A DNA stretch of 64,000 nucleotides from Nostocoides sp. F2B08. Lineage in GTDB: Bacteria; Actinomycetota; Actinomycetes; Actinomycetales; Dermatophilaceae. The translations under genes were made by a program, and so were the position numbers. The notes under the pieces were generated by a model that worked only from the letters and a program-made list of their open reading frames with translations, had not been told where the DNA came from and did no database searches. The stretch covers positions 186,001 through 250,000 of the forward strand of contig NZ_WESE01000002.1 of assembly GCF_009184895.1 (NCBI RefSeq). The letters are read 5' to 3'. This document shows positions 27,840 through 36,088 of the stretch, piece after piece; the stretch's first letter is position 1; every line of letters starts with the position of its first letter.

Positions 27840-27866
27840 TCGAAAGTTTCGACACCATTGTCGAAA
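27840..27866. promoter_or_regulatory. Overlapping palindromes upstream of the sugar-transporter operon
   Basis: TCGAAA-G-TTTCGA (27840-27852) overlaps TTTCGACA-CCAT-TGTCGAAA (27847-27866), both perfect inverted repeats. They share the TCGAAA core and an 11-mer with the xylA/lacI region. They fit an operator for the divergent ROK regulator, the LacI regulator or both. Confidence 0.65.
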
Positions 27867-27960
27867 GTGCTGGTGCACCCACCGTAGACATCCGGAGATT
27901 CGTGGTCAAGACCAACAAATAGGGTTTCGGGTCACATTCCGATCTCATACAGTGGCCCAC

Positions 27961-29133
27961 ATGGCAGCGAACGGCGGAACCCTGGAAGGGGTCCGTCAGC
28001 GCAACCTGGCACGTCTGCTGCGGCTCGTGCACCTCGGCGGTCCGCTCTCACGCGCGAGCCTCACCGAAGCCACCGGGCTGAATCGTTCGACGATCGCGGG
28101 ACTGGTCCTCGAGCTGACCGTCGCAGGCCTGGTCGAGGAGCGCCCGCCCGATCCTTCTCGCCGGGTCGGACGACCGTCCCCGCTCGTCCTCCCACATCCG
28201 TCCCTGGTGGCCATCGCAGCCAATCCCGAGGTCGATGCCATCGAACTCGGCGCAGTCGGGCTCGACCAACGGATGCACGCCCGCGTCCGGTTGCCGCAGG
28301 ACGTCGTGCTCAGTCCGCAGCGCACGGCCGATCTCATCGCCGAGCAGATCACCCGATGGCGTTCTGCGGAACTGGCCGGTGCGGACATCGTCGGGGTCGG
28401 GGTCGCCGTGCCCGGGCTCGTTCGTGCATCCGACGGCCTGGTGCGCGACGCACCGCACCTCCGGTGGGTCGATGCCCCCCTTCGCGATCTCGTGATGGAG
28501 ACCACGGGAATGGCGACGTCGGTGGGCAACGACGCATCACTGGGCGCAATCGCCGAACACCTGTACGGCGCAGCCGTGGGCATCGACGACGTCGTCTACC
28601 TCAACGGTGGTGCGAGCGGAATCGGCGGCGGGCTCATCGTCCACGGGATGCCAGTGGGCGGGGTCGGGGGCTATGCGGGCGAGTTCGGGCAGAACCGCCC
28701 CGGCATCGCCGCCGCGACCGACCAGCGGGCACCGGACGGGGTGCTCGAGGACGAGGTCAGTCGCACCCGGTTGCTGGGGGCTGCGGGACTGGACCAGGCC
28801 GACGACGCCGAGCTGGCGGCCGCGTTGAGGCGGGTACACGGCCCGGACGTCGTCGCCGAGGTGGAGAGGCAGCGACGCATCCTCGCCACCGCGCTCTCGA
28901 ACGCAGTCAACGTGCTCAACCCTGCAGTGGTCGTGCTCGGCGGCTTCCTGACAATCCTCGCCGAGCACGACATGCCGGGTCTCGAGGCCGCTGTGCGGGC
29001 CCAGTCGATGCCCGCCTGCGGCGAGGACATGCGCATCGTCCCGGCCGCGCTGGCGGAGGACCGGCTCCTCATCGGAGCCGCCGAGGCGGTCTTCACCGAC
29101 CTGATCACCAACCGTCTCTCGGAACGGCTCTGA
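27961..29133 (+). CDS. ROK-family transcriptional regulator
   Basis: This 390-residue protein has an N-terminal winged helix (RQRNLARLLRLVHLGGPLSR, ASLTEATGLNRSTIAGLVLEL) followed by a sugar-kinase-like ROK domain (IVGVGVAVPGLVR, GNDASLGAIAEHLYG, VYLNGGASGIGGGLIVHG, NPAVVVLGGF). The consensus zinc-binding Cys cluster of ROK sugar kinases is not apparent, consistent with a DNA-binding regulator rather than a kinase. It is divergent from the sugar transporter, so it is the likely XylR-type regulator of that operon. ATG at 27961 is preferred; a GTG at 27952 is in frame. TACAGT at 27946-27951 would place transcription close to the start, so the mRNA may be leaderless. Confidence 0.88.
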   Translation: MAANGGTLEGVRQRNLARLLRLVHLGGPLSRASLTEATGLNRSTIAGLVLELTVAGLVEERPPDPSRRVGRPSPLVLPHPSLVAIAANPEVDAIELGAVGLDQRMHARVRLPQDVVLSPQRTADLIAEQITRWRSAELAGADIVGVGVAVPGLVRASDGLVRDAPHLRWVDAPLRDLVMETTGMATSVGNDASLGAIAEHLYGAAVGIDDVVYLNGGASGIGGGLIVHGMPVGGVGGYAGEFGQNRPGIAAATDQRAPDGVLEDEVSRTRLLGAAGLDQADDAELAAALRRVHGPDVVAEVERQRRILATALSNAVNVLNPAVVVLGGFLTILAEHDMPGLEAAVRAQSMPACGEDMRIVPAALAEDRLLIGAAEAVFTDLITNRLSERL

Positions 29134-29168
29134 CCTCGCTCGACCCGACCACCTCGTCAAGGAACGCC

Positions 29169-30116
29169 ATGACCACCCCTCCCCGCTCCGGCACCCAGTA
29201 CCTGCTCACGGCGGGGGGGTACGAGGCCACCATCGCCTCGGTGGGTGCGACCCTGCGTCGCCTCGTGCACGTCGGCCGGGACCTCATCGTGCCGTTCGAC
29301 AGCGATGCCGTGCGCCCCGCATACCGCGGAGCGCTCCTCGCGCCTTGGCCCAACCGCATCGTCGACGGCAACTATGCGTTCGCGGGGGTGGAGAGACAGG
29401 TCGCGCTCACTGAGCCGGAGCGCGGCCATGCGCTGCACGGCCTGGCTGCGTGGCTCGACTTCGGTGCCGTCGGACGAGAACCGGATCGAGTCACCGTGGC
29501 CGCGACCATCGTGCCCCAGCAGGGATATCCGTGGCGCGTCCGGGTCGAGACGACGTTCGCACTCGGTGCCGACGGCCTGAGCCAGATCGTGCGGGCGACG
29601 AACGAGTGCGCTGAGGTCGCCCCGTTCGGTACCGGTTCCCATCCCTATCTCGTGGCAGGCGCAGGGCCGTTGGATGACTGGACCCTGTCGTTGCCGGCCT
29701 CCCGCGTCATCGGGGTGGCCGAGGAACGGCTGTCGCCCTCCGGGCTGGGCCCGGTGGAGGTCGACGCCCATCGATTCGACTTCCGTGTTCCGCGACGGTT
29801 GGGGCCGGTGCAGATCGACCACGCGTTCACCGATCTGCACCGTGACGCCAGCGGGACGGCGGCTGTCCGGCTCACTGACCCTGCCGGAACCGGTGTCGAG
29901 GTCAGTTGGGGAAGCACCTGCCCGTGGGTGCAGATCCACACCGCTGACCTACCCGCCGGGCCGAGCGGGCCGGGGCACCGCATCGGACTCGCGGTCGAGC
30001 CCATGACGTGCGCCCCGGACGCATTCAATTCGAGTCGATACGACTATGACACAGGGCTTCTGACGATCGAGCCGGGGCAGACGATCACCGCGTCCTGGCG
30101 CATTGCGGCGCTCTGA
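29169..30116 (+). CDS. Aldose 1-epimerase family protein
   Basis: This 315-residue protein has the galactose-mutarotase-like beta-sandwich. Family residues are seen in LLAPWPNRIVDGNYAF (Arg), GHALHGLAAWLDF (first catalytic His), GTGSHPYLVAG (second His), and LAVEPMTCAPDAFNS (catalytic Glu). It would interconvert alpha and beta anomers of an aldose, feeding xylA or another sugar enzyme. It starts 35 nt after the ROK gene on the same strand and is probably co-transcribed with it. Start ATG at 29169. Confidence 0.9.
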   Translation: MTTPPRSGTQYLLTAGGYEATIASVGATLRRLVHVGRDLIVPFDSDAVRPAYRGALLAPWPNRIVDGNYAFAGVERQVALTEPERGHALHGLAAWLDFGAVGREPDRVTVAATIVPQQGYPWRVRVETTFALGADGLSQIVRATNECAEVAPFGTGSHPYLVAGAGPLDDWTLSLPASRVIGVAEERLSPSGLGPVEVDAHRFDFRVPRRLGPVQIDHAFTDLHRDASGTAAVRLTDPAGTGVEVSWGSTCPWVQIHTADLPAGPSGPGHRIGLAVEPMTCAPDAFNSSRYDYDTGLLTIEPGQTITASWRIAAL

Positions 30117-30132
30117 GGTGCATACTGCGCCC

Positions 30133-31596
30133 ATGCGGCGAGCACTGTTCTGGTGGGTCGCCGCGGGGGCGCTCCTCCTGGCCGGGGTGATGGTGCTGGT
30201 GGGCTCGACCGCTGATGTCAGCCGGGCCGCGACGGTCGCCGGCTCGACGCCCGTACGCGTGTTCACCCCGGCGGCGCCGGGCCCCGGGCCGGTCGTCGTG
30301 CTCGCGCACGGCTTCTCCGGGAGCGCGGCGATGATGGACCCGATGGCCTCGGCTCTGTCCCGAGCGGGCCTGGTCGTGGTCGCTCCGCACCTGCCGGGTC
30401 ACGGCGGCAACGCCACGCCCCTCGATGAGAATGCGCTCGACTCCGCCGTGACCGACGCTGTGGGCCTCGCGAGCGAGCTCGCCGACGGCGGTCCGGTGGC
30501 TCTCGTCGGGCACTCCATGGGCGCCGGGGCGGTGACGGACCGGGCGTCCCGGAACCCTGCGGCGTCGACGGTGGCCATCAGCCTTCCCGATGCGTCCGCT
30601 CTGCCGCAGGACCCGGACCGGCCGGCAAACCTCCTGCTGCTGTGGGGTTCGGCCGAGCCGCAACGTTTCGTCGATGCCGCCCTGACTGGGCTCCGGCTCG
30701 GCTATCCGGAGGGTGAACCGGGCCGGACCTACGGCGACAGCGAGGCTGGCGACGCTCGTCGTGCGCAACCGATCCGCGGGGCCGAACACATCTCCGTGAT
30801 CTACCGGCAGCAGACGTTCGACGAGGTCACGGCGTGGCTGGATTCCGGGAGCGCCGAAGGCTCACCGCGTGGCGACGCGCGGCTGCTCGGGGTCGTCCTC
30901 ATCCTGGGCGGCGGGATCGTGGCTGCGCGACCCCTGCTCGCGAGGGCGGACAGCGACAGAGGCGCGGAGCCCCCCGGGGCGTCGAGCGGCGTTGTCGGGC
31001 GTCTCGGCATCCTGGCGGGTGCGGCCGTCGGTGCGGCCCTCGGCGCTGCCGCCCTCCAGGGTGTGACCGACGCGGTGCCCGTGGCGGTGACCGGCTACCT
31101 CGCGGGGTGGTTCGCGGTAGGGGCGCTGTTCCTGTGGCTCGCCACCCGGCGGATGGGGGCGGCGGCCGGGGACGCGGACGGCCTGTTGTGGGGCGCGGTG
31201 GCCGGTGTCGTGCTGACCCTCGCGATGGCGCTTCCGGCCCGCCTGTCGTGGGCCGCCTACGAACTCGTCGCTGTCCGGTGGTGGGTGTTCCTGCCGTTGC
31301 TCGTGATCCTCGGCGCATGGTTCTGGGCGGAGTGGCGGGTCGTCGACGGTGTCCGCGGGTGGCGCCGAGCGGTCCTGCTCGGGACCAGCCGACTGGTCAT
31401 CGTCGCCGTCCTGCTGGCGGGCGTCGTGCTGCTCGGGGCACCCGGTTTCCTGTCGCTGACGGTGCCGCTCCTGCTCCCGATCCTGCTGCTGCTCGCCGTG
31501 CTGGCCGGCTGGGCCCGCGATCCGCTCGCGGCTGCGGCGGCGCAGGCCATCCCGACGGCGCTCGTGGCCGCCACGACCTTCCCCATCGTGCCCTGA
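30133..31596 (+). CDS. Membrane-anchored alpha/beta hydrolase with C-terminal membrane domain
   Basis: This 487-residue protein has an N-terminal membrane segment, an extracellular-type alpha/beta-hydrolase domain and about six C-terminal transmembrane helices. The hydrolase part shows VLAHGFSGSAAMMDPMA (oxyanion region), the nucleophile elbow GHSMGAGA and AEHISVIY, holding a likely catalytic His. Hydrolase domains fused to polytopic membrane regions are uncharacterised, and the substrate is unknown. It is preceded by a short gap after the epimerase and shares no clear operon with the genes downstream, which run the opposite way. Confidence 0.8.
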   Translation: MRRALFWWVAAGALLLAGVMVLVGSTADVSRAATVAGSTPVRVFTPAAPGPGPVVVLAHGFSGSAAMMDPMASALSRAGLVVVAPHLPGHGGNATPLDENALDSAVTDAVGLASELADGGPVALVGHSMGAGAVTDRASRNPAASTVAISLPDASALPQDPDRPANLLLLWGSAEPQRFVDAALTGLRLGYPEGEPGRTYGDSEAGDARRAQPIRGAEHISVIYRQQTFDEVTAWLDSGSAEGSPRGDARLLGVVLILGGGIVAARPLLARADSDRGAEPPGASSGVVGRLGILAGAAVGAALGAAALQGVTDAVPVAVTGYLAGWFAVGALFLWLATRRMGAAAGDADGLLWGAVAGVVLTLAMALPARLSWAAYELVAVRWWVFLPLLVILGAWFWAEWRVVDGVRGWRRAVLLGTSRLVIVAVLLAGVVLLGAPGFLSLTVPLLLPILLLLAVLAGWARDPLAAAAAQAIPTALVAATTFPIVP

Positions 31597-31640
31597 CGAC
31601 GACTTGTGGACGACCCAGGGTCGACCTGAGTCGCCGCGGG

Positions 31641-32309
31641 CTACCCGTCTGAGGGTGATGGGGCCCCGGTGCGGAGGGTGGCCGCGGCGATGCCGAGCCA
31701 GGCGGGGACGACGATGGCAGTCATCCAGGAGGTGAGGGGGAAGACCAGTGTGGCGGTCAGGGCCGCAGCCGGCACCCAGATCGCGGGGGCGAGGCGACCT
31801 CGGGCGGCGACGACCGCTCCGGTCAGGGCCAAGGATGTCCCGTAGCGGGCGAGTTCGGCGACGTTGGCCATGACGAGAGAGGCTTCGCCGACACCGGCGC
31901 CGGGGTTCTGCACCAGCAGGGTGGCTGTCAACGCGCCGGCGGCGAAGCAGCTGATGTATGCGGTCAGGAGAACGGCGGTAGCGGTACCGGCGGCTGTGAC
32001 AACCCTGCCCGCTGCGCCGCCGATGGCGGAGCCGAGTCGGGCTGCGGCGGGGATGAGGGCGGCGGAGGCGAAGACGGCGAGCAGGGACATCGCCTGCAGG
32101 GACGTGGCGCCGTCGATCAGGCCCTGGGTGACCCCGTCCCCGGTAACGGTCGCGGGCACGGGGCTCGAGAGCAGCAGCCAGAGGCCGGCAACGCCGGCTC
32201 CGATGCCGCCGGACAGTGCGAGAAGGCGCTGAGCCCGGGCGCGGTCCGGGGCCGTCGCGCTCCGAGAGGTGGCTGTCGCGATGTCGGTCATGTCGAGGCC
32301 TTTCGTCAT
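31641..32309 (-). CDS. Hypothetical polytopic membrane protein
   Basis: The family is not recognised. The 222-residue product has five or six hydrophobic segments, including LLALSGGIGAGVAGLWLLL, LQAMSLLAVFASAALIPAAA, ATAVLLTAYISCFAAGAL and TATLVFPLTSWMTAIVVPAW. It is divergent from the histidine kinase gene with 129 nt between, so its expression may be controlled by that two-component system. Starts at 32309 and 32291 are both possible. Confidence 0.65.
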   Translation of the reverse strand: MTKGLDMTDIATATSRSATAPDRARAQRLLALSGGIGAGVAGLWLLLSSPVPATVTGDGVTQGLIDGATSLQAMSLLAVFASAALIPAAARLGSAIGGAAGRVVTAAGTATAVLLTAYISCFAAGALTATLLVQNPGAGVGEASLVMANVAELARYGTSLALTGAVVAARGRLAPAIWVPAAALTATLVFPLTSWMTAIVVPAWLGIAAATLRTGAPSPSDG

Positions 32310-32438
32310 GTGGCGGTGCTTCCGCCGTGTCCTTCGACGCTAGGGCGATGACGTCGACGATGAATCTGCCGGGCGGCCAGTCCTTCTCTGCCTCAGGACA
32401 GAGGCCGTGATGATCGTGCCGCGCCTACGATCACTGTC

Positions 32439-33584
32439 ATGGTCAGGTGGTCCGTCCCGCGCGGCGACCTGCTCCTGGCTGCGGCGCTGACCGTGATCGG
32501 TCAGATCGAACTCATCCTGGCCGCTGACCAGGTTCACGGCCCGGCGTGGGCTCAGCACATCGGGTTCGCGCTCATGACCCTGCCCGTGGCGGGTGGGCGC
32601 GCCGCTCCCCTTCCAGCGGTGCTCGTCTCCGCCGTGGGCCTGGTGATCCAGAGCTGGGCGGGCCCGGCCCCTGTGGCCGCCGGGTTCGTGGCGATCCTGG
32701 TCCTGCTCGCTTCGCTGGGCTACCACGGCACCCGTCGGGACGGGGTCATCGGGCTGGGGTGCATGCTGGCGGCCGGGGCCGCCTACGAGGTGTTCGGAGC
32801 AAACCTGGTCATCGGCGACCTGATCGTCAATGTCCTGATCCTCGGCATCGCCTGGTTCGGGGCGCATCGCATCCGCCTCCACGCCGACGCACGGGTCGAG
32901 GCGGAGATCGCCGCCGATCGAGCGGCGCGTGATGCGGTCACCGCCGAACGCACCCGCATCGCCCGCGACCTGCACGACTCGGTCGCCCACACCCTGACCC
33001 TGATCGCCCTGCAGTCCGCGGTGGTCCGCGAACAGACGGGCATCGAGTCCACCGGCCGTCGTCCCGACCACGACTCAGACCGCGCTGTTGTCGACGGATT
33101 CCGCTCGATCGAGGACCTCGCCCGTGCCGGCCTGGACGACATGCACCGCTTCCTCCATGTCCTCGGCGCCGACGCAGACGAGGGGGCGCCGGGCATCACC
33201 GATCTTGCCGCACTGGTCGAAGGCGTCCAACGAAGCGGACACGAGGTCAGGCTGAGCGTCCAGGGATCCACCGACCATGTCCCGGCCAGTGTCGGCACCA
33301 CCGTCTACCGTGTCGTTCAGGAAGCATTGACCAACAGCGTCAAACACACAGCCGGTTCAGCCACCACCGTCACGCTCGCCACGGACGACACCAGAGTCAG
33401 GGTCTCGGTCGCCGATGTCGAGCCACCCCACAGGATGACGCCGCGGGCCGACGGAGCGGGACGCGGGCTGGCGGGGATCGGCGAACGGGTGCAGCTCTTC
33501 GGCGGACAACTCACCGCCGGTCCGGGCCATGGAGACCACGGGTGGGTCGTCACCGCCGACCTGCCGCTGCGGAGGGGGCACTGA
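32439..33584 (+). CDS. NarL-type sensor histidine kinase
   Basis: This 381-residue membrane kinase has about four N-terminal transmembrane segments, a HisKA_3 dimerisation domain with the phospho-acceptor His179 in RIARDLHDSVAHTLTLIALQ, and an HATPase domain with the N box QEALTNSVKHTAGS. The D-box usually read as DxGxG is altered to DVEPPHRM, followed by ADGAGRGLAGIGERV, a variation also seen in other actinobacterial members. It would phosphorylate the response regulator encoded next. The stop overlaps the next start by 1 nt (TGATG at 33582-33586), so the pair is co-translated. Confidence 0.9.
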   Translation: MVRWSVPRGDLLLAAALTVIGQIELILAADQVHGPAWAQHIGFALMTLPVAGGRAAPLPAVLVSAVGLVIQSWAGPAPVAAGFVAILVLLASLGYHGTRRDGVIGLGCMLAAGAAYEVFGANLVIGDLIVNVLILGIAWFGAHRIRLHADARVEAEIAADRAARDAVTAERTRIARDLHDSVAHTLTLIALQSAVVREQTGIESTGRRPDHDSDRAVVDGFRSIEDLARAGLDDMHRFLHVLGADADEGAPGITDLAALVEGVQRSGHEVRLSVQGSTDHVPASVGTTVYRVVQEALTNSVKHTAGSATTVTLATDDTRVRVSVADVEPPHRMTPRADGAGRGLAGIGERVQLFGGQLTAGPGHGDHGWVVTADLPLRRGH

Positions 33585-34390
33585 TGACGGTCACGGTGCT
33601 CGTGGCAGACGACGAGCCACTCGTCATCGGCGCCATCACCGCCATCCTCGCCACCGGGGAGAGTGCCATCGACGTCGTCGCGACCGCCGAGGACGGGCAG
33701 GAGGCTATCGACGCCATCCGCGTCCACCGCCCGCAGGTCGCGCTGCTCGACATCCGGATGCCCCGACTCACCGGACCCGAGGTCGTCGCCGCCGTCACCA
33801 GTGACCCCGCACTCTCGGGCGTCCGGTGCGTCATGCTCACCACCTTCGCCGACGACCACCACCTCGCCTCATCCATCTTCGCGGGCGCGACCGGCTACCT
33901 GCTCAAGAGCATGCCCCCGGACCAGATCCGAGCCGGCGTGCACCAGGCCGCTGCGGGTCAGATGCCGGTTGCGCCGGCGGTCATCCAGCGACTGGTCACC
34001 CAGCACGCCGCGAGCGTGGCCGCCGGCGAGCACCGGCTGCGCCGGCTGACGCCACGCGAGAGAGATGTCCTGACCCGCATCGCCAACGGCCGCTCGAACG
34101 CCGAGATCGCCCGCGAGCTCTACGTGAGCGAAGGCACCGTCAAGACCCATGTGGCGGCCATCCTGCACAAGCTCGGGCTTCGTGATCGCACCCAGGCCGC
34201 CATCGCCGCATACGAGCTCGGCCTGGTCAGACCCGGCGCCCACCCATATACCGTCGCTGGCGAAGGCTCAGAGGTCCTCATGATGTGTCGTCCTGCGGAG
34301 ACAGCTGCTCACAGGGTGAGGAGGATCTTGCCGACGTGTCGACTGCTCTCGAGCTCCTCGTGGGCGGCGCGCACCTGCTCGATGGGATAG
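33584..34390 (+). CDS. NarL/LuxR-type response regulator with unusual C-terminal tail
   Basis: The receiver domain (VTVLVADDEPLVIGAI, phospho-acceptor Asp in VALLDIRMPRLTG, conserved Lys in GYLLKSMPP) is followed by a LuxR-type helix-turn-helix (LTPRERDVLTRIANGRSNAE, LYVSEGTVKTHVAAILHKLG). The normal family end falls near GLVRPG (about residue 217), but the frame continues some 50 residues rich in Ser, Arg and Cys without similarity to anything known. This tail overlaps the 3' end of the quinone oxidoreductase gene on the other strand by 82 nt, so it may be a frame extension after loss of the original stop. Confidence 0.9.
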   Translation: MTVTVLVADDEPLVIGAITAILATGESAIDVVATAEDGQEAIDAIRVHRPQVALLDIRMPRLTGPEVVAAVTSDPALSGVRCVMLTTFADDHHLASSIFAGATGYLLKSMPPDQIRAGVHQAAAGQMPVAPAVIQRLVTQHAASVAAGEHRLRRLTPRERDVLTRIANGRSNAEIARELYVSEGTVKTHVAAILHKLGLRDRTQAAIAAYELGLVRPGAHPYTVAGEGSEVLMMCRPAETAAHRVRRILPTCRLLSSSSWAARTCSMG

Positions 34391-35286
34391 GTGCGGTGCA
34401 CGACCGGGCGGACCCGGCCGGCCTCGACGAGTGGCCAGACGTGCTCGCGGACGGCGGCCACGATGGTGGCCTTCTCGGCGAGCGACCGGGACCGCAGCGC
34501 GGTCGCGATGACGGCGCCGCGCTTGCGGAGCAGGGTCGCGATGTTCAGCTCCGCCGTGACCCCGCCCTGCATCCCGATGATCACGAGACGCCCGCCGTCC
34601 GCCAGGGTCTCGACATTGCGCATGAGGTACTTCGCGCCCATGTTGTCGAGGATGACCCCCGCGCCCGCGCCGGCGGTCGCGTCCCTGACCACCTCGACGA
34701 AGTCCTGCTCCCGGTAGTTGACGAGGATCTCGGCACCGAGGGAGCGGCACACCTCGAGCTTGTCCTCGGACCCGGCGGTGACCGCGACCCTCGCCCCGAT
34801 CTCGCGAGCGAGCTGGATGGCCATCGTCCCGATCCCGGAGGAGCCGCCGTGGACGAGGATCGTCTCCCCCGGCTGCAGATTCGCGGTGAGGAAGACGTTG
34901 GACCACACCGTGCACGTCACCTCCGGCAGTGCAGCGGCCTCGACCAGAACCACGCCCGCGGGGATGGGCAGCAGCTGGCCGGCCGGCGCGCATACCGAAT
35001 CGGCGTAGCCGCCGCCCACCAACAGGGCGCACACTTCGTCACCCACCGACCAGCCCTGAACGCCCTCACCGAGTGCGTCGATGGTCCCGCTGACCTCGAG
35101 CCCGAGATACGGCGACGAGCCGGGAGGAGGGGTGTAGTTGCCCTGGCGCTGCAGCACGTCGGCTCGGTTGATCCCGGCCGCGGCGACGGCGATCCGGACC
35201 TCCCCCTCCCGCGGTTCGGGACGGTCGACGTCGGCCAGGACGAGGGCATCGGCTCCTCCGGGCTCGGGCACGGTGACGGCTCGCAT
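34309..35286 (-). CDS. Quinone oxidoreductase-type zinc-free alcohol dehydrogenase homolog
   Basis: This 325-residue protein of the medium-chain dehydrogenase family resembles NAD(P)H:quinone oxidoreductases. It has the GroES-like N-terminal domain (GINRADVLQRQGNY), the nucleotide loop LVHGGSSGIGTMAIQLA, and no catalytic zinc Cys/His set. It would pass electrons from NADPH to quinones or enoyl-type acceptors. The ATG at 35286 (MRAVTVPEPGG) is the family start. Its 3' end overlaps the response regulator gene, and it is close to the MBL-fold gene (22 nt), suggesting one transcript. Confidence 0.9.
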   Translation of the reverse strand: MRAVTVPEPGGADALVLADVDRPEPREGEVRIAVAAAGINRADVLQRQGNYTPPPGSSPYLGLEVSGTIDALGEGVQGWSVGDEVCALLVGGGYADSVCAPAGQLLPIPAGVVLVEAAALPEVTCTVWSNVFLTANLQPGETILVHGGSSGIGTMAIQLAREIGARVAVTAGSEDKLEVCRSLGAEILVNYREQDFVEVVRDATAGAGAGVILDNMGAKYLMRNVETLADGGRLVIIGMQGGVTAELNIATLLRKRGAVIATALRSRSLAEKATIVAAVREHVWPLVEAGRVRPVVHRTYPIEQVRAAHEELESSRHVGKILLTL

Positions 35287-35308
35287 GTGCCCACCGTAGC
35301 CCGCGACC

Positions 35309-36088
35309 TCACCCCACGGTCGTCGTGCCGCCGACGGGCAGATGGTGCGTATGCACCGACGAGACGTCGGCGAAGGTCCGGCGCGCGACACGGTCCGGTG
35401 CAGATGTCCACCCGAGCCGTCCGGCCGGCCAGCCCCGCGGATGGAGTGTGCCGTGGTGGATCGGGATCACCTCACGAGCCGCAACGCGCAGCGCGGCCTC
35501 CGCCGCCTCCTCCGGGCCCATGTGCCCGGGCGAGAGGCGAGGACCCCAGCCACCGATCGGCAGCAGCGCCAGGTCGATCGGACCATCGGCGAGCTCGGGT
35601 AACTCCGCCATCGCCGGGTACAGCTCGGTGTCCCCGGCGAACCAGACGACACGCGAGGGTGTCCGGATCAGCATACCGACGGCCCCGTTCGGGCGATGGG
35701 GCATCGGGCGCGCCGTGTGCACGGCCGGGACGAGGCGCACCTCCACCTCGTCGGACACCCGGTGCCACCGCTCCTCGTGCAGGTCGGGCGCCACGAGCCC
35801 TTGCTTGCGCACCCACCGGGCGTTGGATCGCTCGGTGAGGACGGGCACGGCCGAGAGGGACTGCAGCGACGGAAGGTCGGCGTGGTCATGGTGGAGGTGG
35901 GAGAGCAGGACGGCAGCAGGGGGCTCGGGGGACGCGGCACCGGGAAGGTCGGCGCGTCTTCGCAGGGGACCCAGCCGGTCGCGCAGCACCGGGTCGGTGA
36001 GCAGCGTGGTTTCGCCGACCGTGATCTCGACCGTCGCGTGGCCATGCCACGTGACGGTGATCCCGTCCGATGCTGGGTCGCACATCAT
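35309..36088 (-). CDS. MBL-fold metallohydrolase
   Basis: This 259-residue protein has the metallo-beta-lactamase fold of the UlaG/RNase Z-like branch. The ligand motif HxHxDH is in LSHLHHDHADLP, with further ligands in VVWFAGDTELYPAM and VIPIHHGTLHP. Such enzymes hydrolyse lactones, phosphodiesters or acyl-glycerophospho-compounds; the substrate is unknown. Its start overlaps the stop of the LuxR regulator (ATGA, 36085-36088), so the two are translated together and probably functionally linked. Confidence 0.87.
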   Translation of the reverse strand: MMCDPASDGITVTWHGHATVEITVGETTLLTDPVLRDRLGPLRRRADLPGAASPEPPAAVLLSHLHHDHADLPSLQSLSAVPVLTERSNARWVRKQGLVAPDLHEERWHRVSDEVEVRLVPAVHTARPMPHRPNGAVGMLIRTPSRVVWFAGDTELYPAMAELPELADGPIDLALLPIGGWGPRLSPGHMGPEEAAEAALRVAAREVIPIHHGTLHPRGWPAGRLGWTSAPDRVARRTFADVSSVHTHHLPVGGTTTVG

